From Aeromicrobium fastidiosum (GTDB lineage: Bacteria > Actinomycetota > Actinomycetes > Propionibacteriales > Nocardioidaceae): a stretch of 64,000 nt of DNA. Both the position numbers and the translations under genes were made by a program. The notes beneath the pieces were generated by a model. The model was not told where the DNA came from and did not search any database. It saw nothing but the letters and a program-made list of their open reading frames with translations. Location: NCBI RefSeq assembly GCF_017876595.1, contig NZ_JAGIOG010000001.1, positions 992,001-1,056,000 on the forward strand, read 5' to 3'. Below are positions 27,706 through 36,188 of this stretch, one piece after another (the first letter of the stretch is position 1; each line of letters starts with the position of its first letter).

Positions 27706-27801
27706 GGGGCGCAGCCTTTCAGGTGTGTGGGTGTCTGGCTCGAGTGTTCCGCAGTGCGGGCGAGAGCGATAGCGCTCGTCCACATCGGGAACGGGTCAGG
27801 C

Positions 27802-28098
27802 CTACTTCACGTCGGGACGTGTGACCTTGGTACGCACCACGGACTCGTTGAGTCCGAGCTGGCGATCGAGCTCCTTGACCGTGGCGGGCTCGGCCTTGAG
27901 CTGGACGACGGCGTAGATGCCCTCGTTCTTCTTGTTGATCTCGTAGGCAAGACGGCGCTTGCCCCACACGTCGACCTCGTCGACGGAGCCGCCGTCCTGG
28001 CGCACGACGTTGAGGTACGTGTCCAGGCTGGGGGCGACGGTACGTTCTTCGAGATCAGGATCGAGGATGATCATGACTTCGTACGGGCGCAGTGACAT
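27802..28098 (-). CDS. rpsF: 30S ribosomal protein S6
   Basis: 98 residues: [20 protein letters not shown] at the start, [25 protein letters not shown] in the centre. S6 pairs with S18 on the 30S platform, matching its place at the head of the rpsF-ssb-rpsR-rplI operon. The ATG at 28098 is preceded by AAGGAGA. Confidence 0.97.
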   Translation of the reverse strand: MSLRPYEVMIILDPDLEERTVAPSLDTYLNVVRQDGGSVDEVDVWGKRRLAYEINKKNEGIYAVVQLKAEPATVKELDRQLGLNESVVRTKVTRPDVK

Positions 28099-28212
28099 TC
28101 AGTCTCCTTCGGACTAAACGGCTACGGGGATTCCGTAGCAGGAGTGGTTGCCGAACAGCAACCGCCCAAGTCTACGGGACCGGCGACGTCCGAGGGAAAT
28201 CGCGCCCCGTAT

Positions 28213-28318
28213 CCCGCGAGTGGTGCCGAGTGTGGTCCCGCGAGTGGTGCCGAGTGGACACTCCGAGACGGCGTGTCTGACCAATCGCCAGCACTCGAGA
28301 CCCAGAACGCAGCACTCG
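28213..28318 (-). repeat. Palindromic repeat element C (core GACACGCCGTC, reverse orientation)
   Basis: Read on the minus strand it matches element A (29394-29471) almost along its whole length. It has an arm CGAGTGCTGCG (complement of 28308-28318), core GACACGCCGTC and arm CGGCACCACTCGCGGG. The last arm is present twice as a 20-bp direct repeat (28213-28232 and 28237-28256, 24-bp period). It abuts the stop codon of the DUF559-like gene. Confidence 0.8.
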
Positions 28319-28321
28319 ACG

Positions 28322-29308
28322 TCATGAGGCCGCACGACGTGCGACCCGCTGGGACGTCTCGCGGGTCAGCTTCTCGAGGCGTCTGGCCAGGGCAGCCCGT
28401 CCCGAGAGGGTGATGCTGGCGAGCCTCGCCTCGGCCAGCCACGGATCGGCGCGGGAGTCGACGTGCGGGCGTCCGGTCGCGTCCTCGGCGTCGCGCACGA
28501 TCTGCCGCGCACCACGGACGATCTCGGTGGCGACGTATCCGTAGCGTTCGAGACCCTCGCGGTTGAGCGCCTTCTCGCGTCGCAGGTCGTCCTGGTGCTG
28601 CGATCTCTCGCGGTGACCGGCACCGTCGTACTCGGCGACCCGCCTGGTGCCGCGGACACGCAGGTCAACCCGGGCGATCTCGACACCAGCCGCGTTGAGG
28701 ACGCGCTCCTGGGGGTCGACCTCGAAGCCCGAGAGGACGTGCACGAGCCGCAGCATCGTCTCCCACCACGACTCGCTGCGTCCGTCGCACAGGTCGAGGG
28801 CGCGGCGAAGCACCCGGACGCCCCGCCGGCCGCGCCGCATCGTCGCGCGGATCGCGTCGACCGTCGTGTGACCGAGGTGCAGCGCGCTGTCGATGACCGC
28901 CACCAGGTCGAGCAGGGCCAGGTGCTCGGACAGCTCGACGATCGTCCACTCCGGCGACGCGACCGCGATGTCTCCCAGCGCGTGCCGGTGCCCGGGCGGG
29001 ACGTCACACCGCCGGACGTACACGCCGCGGCGGTCGTGGTGCGTCGTCTCGCCGTCGGTGCACGCCACGACCGGGAAGCTGTCGGCCATCGGCATCCACC
29101 ACCCGCGCAGCTGGGCGCTGGTGACATGCGTGAACACGGTGGTGGCGGGCAGCACCTGCGCCACCGCCCGGCACGTCGACGCGAGGTCGTCGGCGCTCGA
29201 CGCGAGCTGGGCCACGCCCCGCACGGGATGGATGAAGCTCGAGGAGCGACGCAGGGTGCGGGACGTGAAGCCGTGCGCCTCGGCGGCGCGGTGGAGGATC
29301 GGGTCCAT
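28322..29308 (-). CDS. DUF559/AbiEi-like protein with Vsr-type nuclease-fold C-terminus
   Basis: 328 residues from the ATG at 29308; an upstream extension to 29458 would read through repeat DNA and is rejected. The N-terminal half has the layout of actinobacterial AbiEi-like proteins (TVFTHVTSAQLRGWWMPMAD, SPEWTIVELSEHLALLDLVAVIDSALHLG). The C-terminal half resembles DUF559/Vsr-like endonucleases: RVDLRVRGTRRVAEYDGAGHRERSQHQDD, with an Asp-x-Asp/Glu-like acidic set, then RREKALNREGLERYGYVATEIV. Such genes are common and multi-copy in Nocardioidaceae; the role is unproven (defence or toxin-antitoxin has been suggested for relatives). It is flanked by inverted copies of a palindromic repeat. 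Confidence 0.78.
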   Translation of the reverse strand: MDPILHRAAEAHGFTSRTLRRSSSFIHPVRGVAQLASSADDLASTCRAVAQVLPATTVFTHVTSAQLRGWWMPMADSFPVVACTDGETTHHDRRGVYVRRCDVPPGHRHALGDIAVASPEWTIVELSEHLALLDLVAVIDSALHLGHTTVDAIRATMRRGRRGVRVLRRALDLCDGRSESWWETMLRLVHVLSGFEVDPQERVLNAAGVEIARVDLRVRGTRRVAEYDGAGHRERSQHQDDLRREKALNREGLERYGYVATEIVRGARQIVRDAEDATGRPHVDSRADPWLAEARLASITLSGRAALARRLEKLTRETSQRVARRAAS

Positions 29309-29359
29309 TCCGCGACGATCCGCCGACGGCGGAGGTTCCGGCCAGAGGTCGTCCGACGC

Positions 29360-29386
29360 CTGTGGACGTCCGCGCGCCGTCCACAG
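29360..29386. promoter_or_regulatory. Hairpin CTGTGGACG / CGTCCACAG upstream of the DUF559-like gene
   Basis: Perfect 9-bp arms with a 9-nt loop, 52 bp before the ATG at 29308. Each arm contains a DnaA-box-like TGTGGAC/GTCCACA. It could be an operator or part of the adjoining repeat element. Confidence 0.45.
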
Positions 29387-29393
29387 AACGCGC

Positions 29394-29471
29394 CGAGTGG
29401 TGCGTTCACGGTCTCGGGTGGTGCGGCGTGGACCGACACGCCGTCTCGGACTGTCCACTCCGCACCACTCG
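29394..29471 (+). repeat. Palindromic repeat element A (core GACACGCCGTC)
   Basis: 78 bp bounded by the perfect 11-bp inverted repeat CGAGTGGTGCG (29394-29404) / CGCACCACTCG (29461-29471). It encloses an inner hairpin GGCGTG-gaccga-CACGCC (29425-29442). It is the inverted partner of element C on the other side of the DUF559-like gene and homologous to element B. Confidence 0.85.
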
Positions 29472-29489
29472 CGGAAAGGTGTTGGTGTC

Positions 29490-29495
29490 TAGGCT
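29490..29495 (+). promoter_or_regulatory. -10 box TAGGCT of a leaderless transcript
   Basis: Lies 6 nt before the GTG at 29502, just outside repeat element A. Confidence 0.6.
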
Positions 29496-29501
29496 GCGGG
29501 G

Positions 29502-30074
29502 GTGGAGATCGCGATCGAGCACCTGGTGGTCTCGCCGGTGCGTCGCATGGACGGACGCCCCCGCGACGGGATGACGCCCTACGACGGCGACGAGACACCG
29601 GCCACCGTCAAGGTGCGGGCGCACAAGGGCCTGCTCGGCGACCGCTACTTCAACACCCGGTTCACGTACGCCTCGGTGACGATCATCGCGGCCGAGAAGA
29701 TCGAGCAGCTCGAGACCCAGGTCGCCGGCGACGGCCTCTTCCCGGCCGAGAACACGCCGTTCGACCCCGTGCTCGCCCGCCGCAACATCGTCACGCGTGG
29801 CCTCGACGTCGATGCGCTGGTGCGGTGCACGTTCACCCTCGACGGCGGCCACGGACCGATCCGGTTCCGGTCGATCACCCCGGCCAATCCTTGCGCGTGG
29901 ATGAACGAGGTCTTCGCCCCGGGATCGCACCAGGCGCTCCGCGGACACGCCGGCATCCGCTGCGAGCCGCTGGACGACGGACAGCTGTCGATCGGTCCGG
30001 CCACCGTCACGGACGTCGTGCCGATCCCGCAGGACGAGCTGACCCGTCAGGTGCGCCGGGCCCCCACGGCCTGA
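29502..30074 (+). CDS. MOSC domain-containing protein
   Basis: 190 residues, a single MOSC domain. Recognised from KGLLGDRYFNTRF, NIVTRG, the strand set around residue 120 and the conserved cysteine motif ANPCAWM (Cys near residue 129), the sulfur-carrying or metal-binding position in MOSC proteins. The MOSC fold handles pyridoxal/molybdenum-cofactor-related sulfur chemistry; this small stand-alone type has no assigned substrate. GTG start supported by a leaderless -10 box. Convergent with hrpB. Confidence 0.83.
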   Translation: MEIAIEHLVVSPVRRMDGRPRDGMTPYDGDETPATVKVRAHKGLLGDRYFNTRFTYASVTIIAAEKIEQLETQVAGDGLFPAENTPFDPVLARRNIVTRGLDVDALVRCTFTLDGGHGPIRFRSITPANPCAWMNEVFAPGSHQALRGHAGIRCEPLDDGQLSIGPATVTDVVPIPQDELTRQVRRAPTA

Positions 30075-30093
30075 TCGTTGACTGGCTGATCGG

Positions 30094-32577
30094 TCATGGC
30101 CTGACGGACGGGTCCTCGGGCCAGGCGTGCTTGGGATACCGGCCGCGCAGCTCGGCACGCACCTGCCGGTAGGGCCCGGCCCAGAACGACTCGAGATCGG
30201 CCGTCACGGCCGCGGGGCGACGGGCCGGCGTCAGCAGGTGGAGCAGCAGCGGCACCCGTCCGTCGGCGAGCCGCGGCGTCGCCGTCCACCCGAAGGCGTC
30301 CTGCAGTCGCACCGCCAGCACGGGCTGCTCGGTGCCCGTCGGGCCGTACTCGACCCGCACCGCGGGCCCCTTCGGCACCGCCACCCGTTCGGGTGCCAGC
30401 TCGTCGAACCGGCCGGCAGCAGGCCAGGGGAGGAGACGGCGCAGCGCACCGAGGACGTCGAGACGCGCCAGGTCGCGGCTCCCGCGCACCCGGGCGAGGT
30501 CGGCACCCAGCCACGTGTCGATGCCGGCGAGCAGCGCCTCGTCGCCGACATCGGGCCACGGCTCGCCGACTGCATCGTGGAGGAACGCCATGCGGCGACG
30601 CAGCGCACCGGCGGCCTCGCTCCACGGAAGCGCTGCGAGCCCGTCCCGCGACAGCCCCTCGGCGACCGCCGCCGCGACGGCCTCGGGAGGAGGGTCGGGC
30701 ACCGTGACGGCCGACAGCTCGATCGCCCCGAGCCGGGTGACCCGTCGCGCCACGATGCGGCCCTGCGTCCAGGCGATCTCGTCGGCCTCGAGCCACGTGC
30801 CGGACGCCGCGTCGAGGGCGATGTCCTCGTCGATGGGAGCGGCCGAGCGGATCGTCGCGTCGCGCGCGCCCGGACGTCGTTCGGCGTCAGCGATCGCGAT
30901 CCACGGGACGCCTGCCAGCGCCGGGTCAGCGGCGCGGAACGACGCGCCCGTGCCCGACACCATGAGGTAGGACGTGCCGCCCGGGCGGCGACGCGCGATG
31001 CGTCCCGGGTGGGCGAGCGCCACGACGGTGCCGACCGCGAGGTCGTCGGTGAGCTCGGTGCGCGGCGGACGGGACGGGAGCAGCGACTCGAGCCGTGCCA
31101 CGGCATCCGACCACGAACGGGACGCAGGGCCGCCCCGGCGCAGCGCGCGCAGTGCCGCGACGAGGTCTCCGCCGGGGGCGCGGACGTCGTCGTCGAGCAG
31201 GGCGACGACCTCGGCGGCCCGGCGGGCTCCGACGGCCTCCGCGCCGTCGAGGAGGGCACGGGCGAGGCGGGGATCGGCAGGCACCTGGGCCATCGCGCGT
31301 CCTCGGGCCGTGATCGCACCGCTCGCATCGACGGCACCCAGCTCGACCAAGGTCTGCCGCGCGGTCTCGAACGCCAGCGGCGGTGGGCGGTCGAGCAGTG
31401 CGAGCCCCGACCCGTCGCTGTCGCCCCACGCCGCGAGCTCGAGGCAGAAGCCCGTGAGGTCGGCGACCGCGATCTCGGGTGCCGGGTGCGCCGCGAGGTG
31501 GCCGTGGTCGGCGCGCGCCCAGCACCGGTGCACCGCGCCAGGACCCTCGCGGCCGGCGCGGCCGGCCCGCTGCTCGGCGGCCGCCCGGCTCACCCGCACC
31601 GTCACGAGCGACGGCAGGCCCCGCACCTGGTCGGTGCGGGGCTCCCGCGACAACCCGGCGTCGACGACGATGCGCACGCCCGGCACGGTCAGCGACGACT
31701 CCGCCACGGCGGTCGACACCACGACGCGGCGACGTGCCCCGCTCGCCAGGGCGGCGTCCTGCTCGCGCGCGGGCAAGCGTCCGTGCAGGGGCAGCACGTC
31801 GACGTCGGCGAAACCGGCCAGCCGGCGGATGACTCCGTCGACCTCGCCGACCCCCGGCACGAACACCAGGGCGTCGCCGTCATCGGCGGCCAGCGCCTGC
31901 CGGACCGTCGCCGCGACGTGGTCGAGGAAGCGCGGTGGCACCCCGCGCTCGTCCGTCGGCAGGACGCCCGGTGGCGGGGGCGACCAGTGCTGCGTCACGG
32001 GATGCAGCGAACCGGGCACGTCCACGACCGGGGCGTCGAGCACCGCCGCCAGCCGCTCGGCCTCGACCGTCGCCGACATCGCGACGAGCAGCAGGTCGTC
32101 GCGCACCGTCGCCCGCACGTCGACGAGGAAGGCGAGCACCAGATCGGCGTCGAGCTGACGCTCGTGCACCTCGTCGAGGACGACGGCCGCGACGCCGGGC
32201 AGCTCGGGATCGCGCTGGAGCCTGCGCAGCAGCACTCCCGTCGTCACGAACTCGATGCGCGTGTCCGGACCCACCGCCCGGTCTCCGCGCACCGTGTGGC
32301 CTACGGTCTCGCCCACGCGCTCGCCCAGCAGGCCCGCGAGTCGTCGCGCCGCCGCCCGGGCTGCTATGCGCCGCGGCTGCGTCACCACGATGCGTCCGCC
32401 GGTGGCCAGCGCAGCCACCGCCGGCGGCACGAGCGTCGTCTTGCCGGTGCCCGGCGGGGCCTGGACGACCGCGACTCCCTGCGCCCGCAACGCCGCCGTC
32501 AGCGCCGGCAGCCCGCCGACAACCGGGAGGTCGGGCGGGCTGTCGAGCAGACGCTGGATCCCGGTCGTCGGGGGCAC
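30094..32577 (-). CDS. hrpB: ATP-dependent helicase HrpB
   Basis: 827 residues, the usual HrpB length. DEAH-type motor: motif I APPGTGKTT (about residues 40-48), TQPRRIAARAAARRLA (Ia), DEVHER (II), SATVEA (III), TAVAESSLTVPG and QRAGRAGREGPG (V-VI), then the HrpB C-terminal domain ending RGRYPKHAWPEDP, which is diagnostic. Its RNA or DNA substrate is not settled in any organism. Start is GTG; it follows the aldo/keto reductase gene by 5 bp on the same strand, so both may share a transcript. Confidence 0.93.
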   Translation of the reverse strand: MPPTTGIQRLLDSPPDLPVVGGLPALTAALRAQGVAVVQAPPGTGKTTLVPPAVAALATGGRIVVTQPRRIAARAAARRLAGLLGERVGETVGHTVRGDRAVGPDTRIEFVTTGVLLRRLQRDPELPGVAAVVLDEVHERQLDADLVLAFLVDVRATVRDDLLLVAMSATVEAERLAAVLDAPVVDVPGSLHPVTQHWSPPPPGVLPTDERGVPPRFLDHVAATVRQALAADDGDALVFVPGVGEVDGVIRRLAGFADVDVLPLHGRLPAREQDAALASGARRRVVVSTAVAESSLTVPGVRIVVDAGLSREPRTDQVRGLPSLVTVRVSRAAAEQRAGRAGREGPGAVHRCWARADHGHLAAHPAPEIAVADLTGFCLELAAWGDSDGSGLALLDRPPPLAFETARQTLVELGAVDASGAITARGRAMAQVPADPRLARALLDGAEAVGARRAAEVVALLDDDVRAPGGDLVAALRALRRGGPASRSWSDAVARLESLLPSRPPRTELTDDLAVGTVVALAHPGRIARRRPGGTSYLMVSGTGASFRAADPALAGVPWIAIADAERRPGARDATIRSAAPIDEDIALDAASGTWLEADEIAWTQGRIVARRVTRLGAIELSAVTVPDPPPEAVAAAVAEGLSRDGLAALPWSEAAGALRRRMAFLHDAVGEPWPDVGDEALLAGIDTWLGADLARVRGSRDLARLDVLGALRRLLPWPAAGRFDELAPERVAVPKGPAVRVEYGPTGTEQPVLAVRLQDAFGWTATPRLADGRVPLLLHLLTPARRPAAVTADLESFWAGPYRQVRAELRGRYPKHAWPEDPSVRP

Positions 32578-32582
32578 GGTGG

Positions 32583-33653
32583 TCAGAGGTCGGCCGAGAC
32601 CTTCCAGAGGTCGACGCCCTCGGCGGTGCCGGCGAACTCGTCGATCGCCGCGAGCTCGTCATCGGTGAAGTCGATCTGCTTCGCCGCCGCGAGGTTCTCG
32701 TCGAGCTGCTCGACCGACGACGCGCCGATCAGCGCTGAGGTGACCCCGCCCGGTCGCAGGATCCACGAGATCGCGAGCTGCGCGAGCGACTGACCGCGCT
32801 GCTGCGCGATGTCGGCCAGCCCCTTCAGGCGGTCGAGGTTCTCGTCCGTGAGCACCGAGTCGTCGAAGCTGCCGCGGTCGCCCTTGCGCTCGACCGGCTC
32901 GTCGCCGAGGTAGCGGTCGGTCAGCAGGCCCTGCGCCAGCGGCGAGAAGCCGATCGCACCGAGGCCGTGCTCGTCGAGCACCGTCAGCAGTCCGCCCTCG
33001 ACCCAGCGGTTGAGCATCGAGTACGACGGCTGGTGGATGATCAGCGGCGTGCCGAGGTCGCGGGCGATCGCGACGGCCTCGGCCGTCCGCTCCGGCGAGT
33101 ACGACGAGATGCCGGCGTAGAGCGCCTTGCCCTGGCCCACCGCGGTGTCGAGCGCCGTGATGGTCTCCTCCAGCGGCGTGCCGGGGTCGACCCGGTGCGA
33201 GTAGAAGATGTCGACGTAGTCGACGCTCATCCGCTCGAGCGACGCGTCGAGGCTCGAGAGCAGGTACTTGCGCGAGCCGAGCTTGCCGTACGGCCCCGGC
33301 CACATGTCCCAGCCGGCCTTGCTCGACAGGATCAGCTCGTCGCGGTACGGCTTGAAGTCGGTGCGCATCATGCGACCGAAGTTCTCCTCGGCCGAGCCAT
33401 ACGGCGGACCGTAGTTGTTGGCCAGGTCGAAGTGCGTGATGCCGCTGTCGAAGGCGTGCCTCAGCACCTCGCGCTGGGTGTCGAACGGACGGTTGTCGCC
33501 GAAGTTCCACCACAGGCCCAGCGAGATGGGCGGCAGCAGGAGCCCCGACGTGCCGACGCGGCGGTAGTCGAGCTGCTGGTAGCGGTCGTCGGCAGCGACG
33601 TAGGGGCGGTGGATGTCGGGCACGCGGTCGGCGTAGTAGCGCTCTTCGGTCAT
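32583..33653 (-). CDS. Aldo/keto reductase (L-glyceraldehyde-3-phosphate reductase type)
   Basis: 356 residues. NADPH-dependent (beta/alpha)8 reductase. Tetrad visible: Asp and Tyr in THFDLANNYG, Lys in LILSSKAGW, His in VDIFYSHRVDP. The N-terminal RRVGTSGLLLPPISLGLWWNFGD and the length match the YghZ/MgrA (AKR14) group that reduces L-glyceraldehyde 3-phosphate or related aldehydes. The ATG at 33653 is chosen over the GTG at 33662 because a -10 box sits 7 nt before it. Confidence 0.9.
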   Translation of the reverse strand: MTEERYYADRVPDIHRPYVAADDRYQQLDYRRVGTSGLLLPPISLGLWWNFGDNRPFDTQREVLRHAFDSGITHFDLANNYGPPYGSAEENFGRMMRTDFKPYRDELILSSKAGWDMWPGPYGKLGSRKYLLSSLDASLERMSVDYVDIFYSHRVDPGTPLEETITALDTAVGQGKALYAGISSYSPERTAEAVAIARDLGTPLIIHQPSYSMLNRWVEGGLLTVLDEHGLGAIGFSPLAQGLLTDRYLGDEPVERKGDRGSFDDSVLTDENLDRLKGLADIAQQRGQSLAQLAISWILRPGGVTSALIGASSVEQLDENLAAAKQIDFTDDELAAIDEFAGTAEGVDLWKVSADL

Positions 33654-33660
33654 GTGGTTC

Positions 33661-33666
33661 ACGCTA
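33661..33666 (-). promoter_or_regulatory. -10 box TAGCGT of a leaderless transcript
   Basis: Minus-strand TAGCGT lies 7 nt before the ATG at 33653. It argues against the in-frame GTG at 33662, which would fall inside the box. Confidence 0.55.
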
Positions 33667-33680
33667 TCCGTGGGGTCATG

Positions 33681-34301
33681 TCAACGCGCGGCGGCGAGCA
33701 GGACGGAGCCCTCGCGACCGGGCCAGGTGCCGCTCAGCGTCTCGCCGCCCATCGCCCACGAGTCACCCACGACGCGCAGCAGCTCGATGTCGGCCACCGA
33801 CGTCACGACCAGCGTGGCGCCGTCGAGGTCGCGGACGTCGACGAGCCCGACCGTCCCGACATCGGTCGACGAACCGCTGCCGGTGACCCGCATGGACGGC
33901 TCGACCGGCGCACGCTCGCCGTCGGTGTCGCGCTCGACGGATGCCTCGGAGCCCCCAGCGAGGATCGTGGTCGCGAGGGCTGCGGCGTAGACGGGGTCGC
34001 CGCATGCGTCGTACACCCACCGGTCGCCCAGCACGGTGTGCTCCATCGTCGAGATGAGCCACTCGTCGGCACCTGCGAGCGGCGCACCGCGATACGTCAG
34101 CGGGATCTGGAGCACCGGCCCGTCGCCCGACCGCACCAGGATCGTCTCGATGCCGACCTCGTCGTCGGGGTCGTCGAAGCGATAGGCCGCTACCTGCTCG
34201 AGGCCGAGGTCGTCGCCTGTGAACCACGGCTGGGTGGGGGCCCAGGTGCGGATCAGCTCGATCTTGCTCGGACGGATCTCGGCAGCGTGGATGAGGGCCA
34301 T
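33681..34301 (-). CDS. Maltokinase N-terminal-cap-like protein (stand-alone)
   Basis: 206 residues. The first 130 residues (MALIHAAEIRPSKIELIRTW, then GIETILVRSG, LQIPLTYRGAPLAGAD, STMEHTVLGDRWVYDACGDP) match the N-terminal cap of actinobacterial maltokinases. No kinase domain follows; the C-terminal 70 residues are a short beta-rich extension. Relatives without kinase domains are widespread in actinobacteria and of unknown function. The start ATG is preceded at 6 nt by CAGGAT, a one-base variant of the leaderless -10 box. Confidence 0.75.
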   Translation of the reverse strand: MALIHAAEIRPSKIELIRTWAPTQPWFTGDDLGLEQVAAYRFDDPDDEVGIETILVRSGDGPVLQIPLTYRGAPLAGADEWLISTMEHTVLGDRWVYDACGDPVYAAALATTILAGGSEASVERDTDGERAPVEPSMRVTGSGSSTDVGTVGLVDVRDLDGATLVVTSVADIELLRVVGDSWAMGGETLSGTWPGREGSVLLAAAR

Positions 34302-34320
34302 GTGCTCATCCTGCGGCACC

Positions 34321-34406
34321 CCCGCGAGTGGTGCGAACCCGACCTCGACTGGTGCGGCGTGGACAGACACGCCGTCCCGGAACGTCCAGTCCGCACCACT
34401 CGCGGG
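34321..34406. repeat. Palindromic repeat element B (core GACACGCCGTC)
   Basis: 86 bp bounded by a perfect 15-bp inverted repeat, CCCGCGAGTGGTGCG (34321-34335) / CGCACCACTCGCGGG (34392-34406). It has an inner hairpin GGCGTG-gacaga-CACGCC (34356-34373). It is homologous to elements A and C. It lies in the gap between the maltokinase-cap-like gene and the transglutaminase gene. Confidence 0.9.
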
Positions 34407-34419
34407 AACGGGGGTGCGG

Positions 34420-35262
34420 CTAGCGCAGGCGGGTGATCTCGACCCCGACGAACAGCTCGGAGCCGCCCGCGGTCGAGAAGATGCCGCGCAGGGGCGGGCT
34501 GTCACCGTAGTCGCGTCCCTTGGCGACCACGACGTGGCGGGGTCCGGGGGCGATCGCATTGGTCGGATCCCAGGCCACCCACTCGCCGTCCCACCACTCG
34601 ATCCAGGCGTGCGACTCGCCCTCGACGGTCTCGCCGACGACGGGGTCGCGCGACGGGTGGAGGTAGCCGGAGACGTAGCGCGCGGGGATGCCTGCTGACC
34701 GCAGCGCGCCCAGGCTGAGATGCGCGAAGTCCTGGCAGACACCGGTCTGGGCCGCCCAGGCGTCGGCCGCAGAGGTCGTCACCTCGGTGCTGCCGGGCAC
34801 GTACGCGATGCGGGAGTGCAGCAGCTCGACGACCGCGAGGGCGTAGTCGCCGGGACGCTCGGCCGTCGCGCGGATCGGGTCGAGCAGCTGCTGGAGCTCG
34901 TCGGCGGGTGCCACCCAGCTGGACAGCGCGAGGTACTCGCACCACTCGTCCTGCACGTCGGGCGTCAGGTCGTCCCACCCGATGGCCTGCGGCTTGGGCG
35001 GCACCTCCTGCGTGTCGACGATCGAGGTCGCCACGACCGTGAGGTCGGCATGCGGGTCGTGCACCTCGAACGACGTGACCGTCGTGCCCCAGTAGTCGCG
35101 GTACTCGTACGACCACGGTGCCGGCGAGATCTCGAGCCGCGACCGCAGGACGTACTGCTCGGACGTCGTCATGGGCGTCATGCGGGCCTCGTTGAACGAC
35201 GCCATCGCGCCCTTCTCGTAGTGGTATCCCGTCGTGTGCTTGATGCGCAGCTGGTACGTCAT
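34420..35262 (-). CDS. Transglutaminase-like protein
   Basis: 280 residues. An N-terminal beta domain (YQLRIKHTTGYHYEKGAMASFNEARMTP) is followed by a papain-like transglutaminase core: catalytic Cys in TGVCQDFAHL, His in ESHAWIEWW, Asp in VAWDPTN. This is the family that travels with circularly permuted ATP-grasp and alpha-E proteins, where it is predicted to make or break amide bonds of a peptide product. Its ATG shares a base with the TGA of the alpha-E gene (TGATG), so translation is coupled. Confidence 0.9.
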   Translation of the reverse strand: MTYQLRIKHTTGYHYEKGAMASFNEARMTPMTTSEQYVLRSRLEISPAPWSYEYRDYWGTTVTSFEVHDPHADLTVVATSIVDTQEVPPKPQAIGWDDLTPDVQDEWCEYLALSSWVAPADELQQLLDPIRATAERPGDYALAVVELLHSRIAYVPGSTEVTTSAADAWAAQTGVCQDFAHLSLGALRSAGIPARYVSGYLHPSRDPVVGETVEGESHAWIEWWDGEWVAWDPTNAIAPGPRHVVVAKGRDYGDSPPLRGIFSTAGGSELFVGVEITRLR

Positions 35263-36188
35263 CAGATCATCACCCCTCCGCGCCAGGTGTGGACCTCGGA
35301 CTCGGCGAAGTAGCGCGCCGAGACGGCGTCGCTCGCCGCGGCGCAGCTGCGCTGCAACCGCTCCATCTCGACCGGCAGGTCGAAGACGATGTCGGCCAGG
35401 GGCCGGTACTCCAGCTCGGTGCGAGCCCGGCCGAGCAGCCGCTGGGCCTCGTCGCTGAAGCCCGAGCGCTGACCGGACGCCGCCAGGTTGCCGAGCGCCC
35501 GCTCGGCCTCGGCCAGCGACGACACGATCGATCGCGGGAACCAGCGGTCGAGCAGCAGGAACTCCGCGGCCTGACGGTCGGCCTCGATGCCGCGGTACGC
35601 GCGGATGAAGCTCTCGTACGCACCGCACGCGCGCAACGTCGTGGGCCACGCGACCTGCGGGCCCGATGCGAGCGCCGCAGTCGACAACAGGCGCGCGGTC
35701 ATGTCGACGCGCTCGATGCTGCGACCCAGCATGTAGAAGTGCCAGCCGTCGTCGCGCGACATCGTCGAGTCGGCGATGCCCGAGATCATGGCGGTGCGGT
35801 TGCGCACCCAGTTGAACATGTCCGGCGGACGCATGGCCCGAGCCGTGCTGAGACCTCGCCACGTCGTGTTGATCGCAGCCCAGATGTCAGTCGACAGGGT
35901 CTCGCGCGCTCGACGCGAGCTCTCGCGGGCGGCACCGATCGCCGCGGCGATCGACACCGGCGAGTCGGGGTTGTGCGCCAGCAGGTCGAGCATCATCCAG
36001 CGGTTGGGGTTGCCCGTGTAGCCCTCGACCCCCATGACCGACAGCAGCTGCTCGCACGACGTGCGCTCGTCCATGCCGGGATCCTCGATCAGCACCTGCA
36101 TCTGGACGTCGAGGATGCGGGCGGTGTCGTCGGCGCGCTCGAGGTAGCGGCCGATCCAGAACAGCGACTCGGCGATGCGGCTCAGCAT
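35262..36188 (-). CDS. Alpha-E domain protein
   Basis: 308 residues, all-helical; MLSRIAESLFWIGRYLERADDTARILDV is the family's N-terminal signature, with DDGWHFYMLGRSIERVDMTARLL in the second half. Function unknown; it is the constant partner of circularly permuted ATP-grasp enzymes. It overlaps the ATP-grasp gene by 7 nt and the transglutaminase gene by 1 nt, making a tight three-gene operon. Confidence 0.92.
   Translation of the reverse strand: MLSRIAESLFWIGRYLERADDTARILDVQMQVLIEDPGMDERTSCEQLLSVMGVEGYTGNPNRWMMLDLLAHNPDSPVSIAAAIGAARESSRRARETLSTDIWAAINTTWRGLSTARAMRPPDMFNWVRNRTAMISGIADSTMSRDDGWHFYMLGRSIERVDMTARLLSTAALASGPQVAWPTTLRACGAYESFIRAYRGIEADRQAAEFLLLDRWFPRSIVSSLAEAERALGNLAASGQRSGFSDEAQRLLGRARTELEYRPLADIVFDLPVEMERLQRSCAAASDAVSARYFAESEVHTWRGGVMI

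Noticed and set aside
28213..28256. Possible CRISPR or tandem-repeat array
   Set aside because: Only two copies of a 20-bp unit with a 4-bp gap; it is an internal duplication of repeat element C, with no spacers.
29309..29458. N-terminal extension of the DUF559-like protein
   Set aside because: It would translate repeat element A; the ATG at 29308 begins the normal N-terminus (MDPILHRAAEAHG).
30127..32793. Plus-strand frame of 888 codons opposite hrpB
   Set aside because: HrpB motifs are complete on the minus strand; the opposite frame is compositionally biased and unlike any protein.
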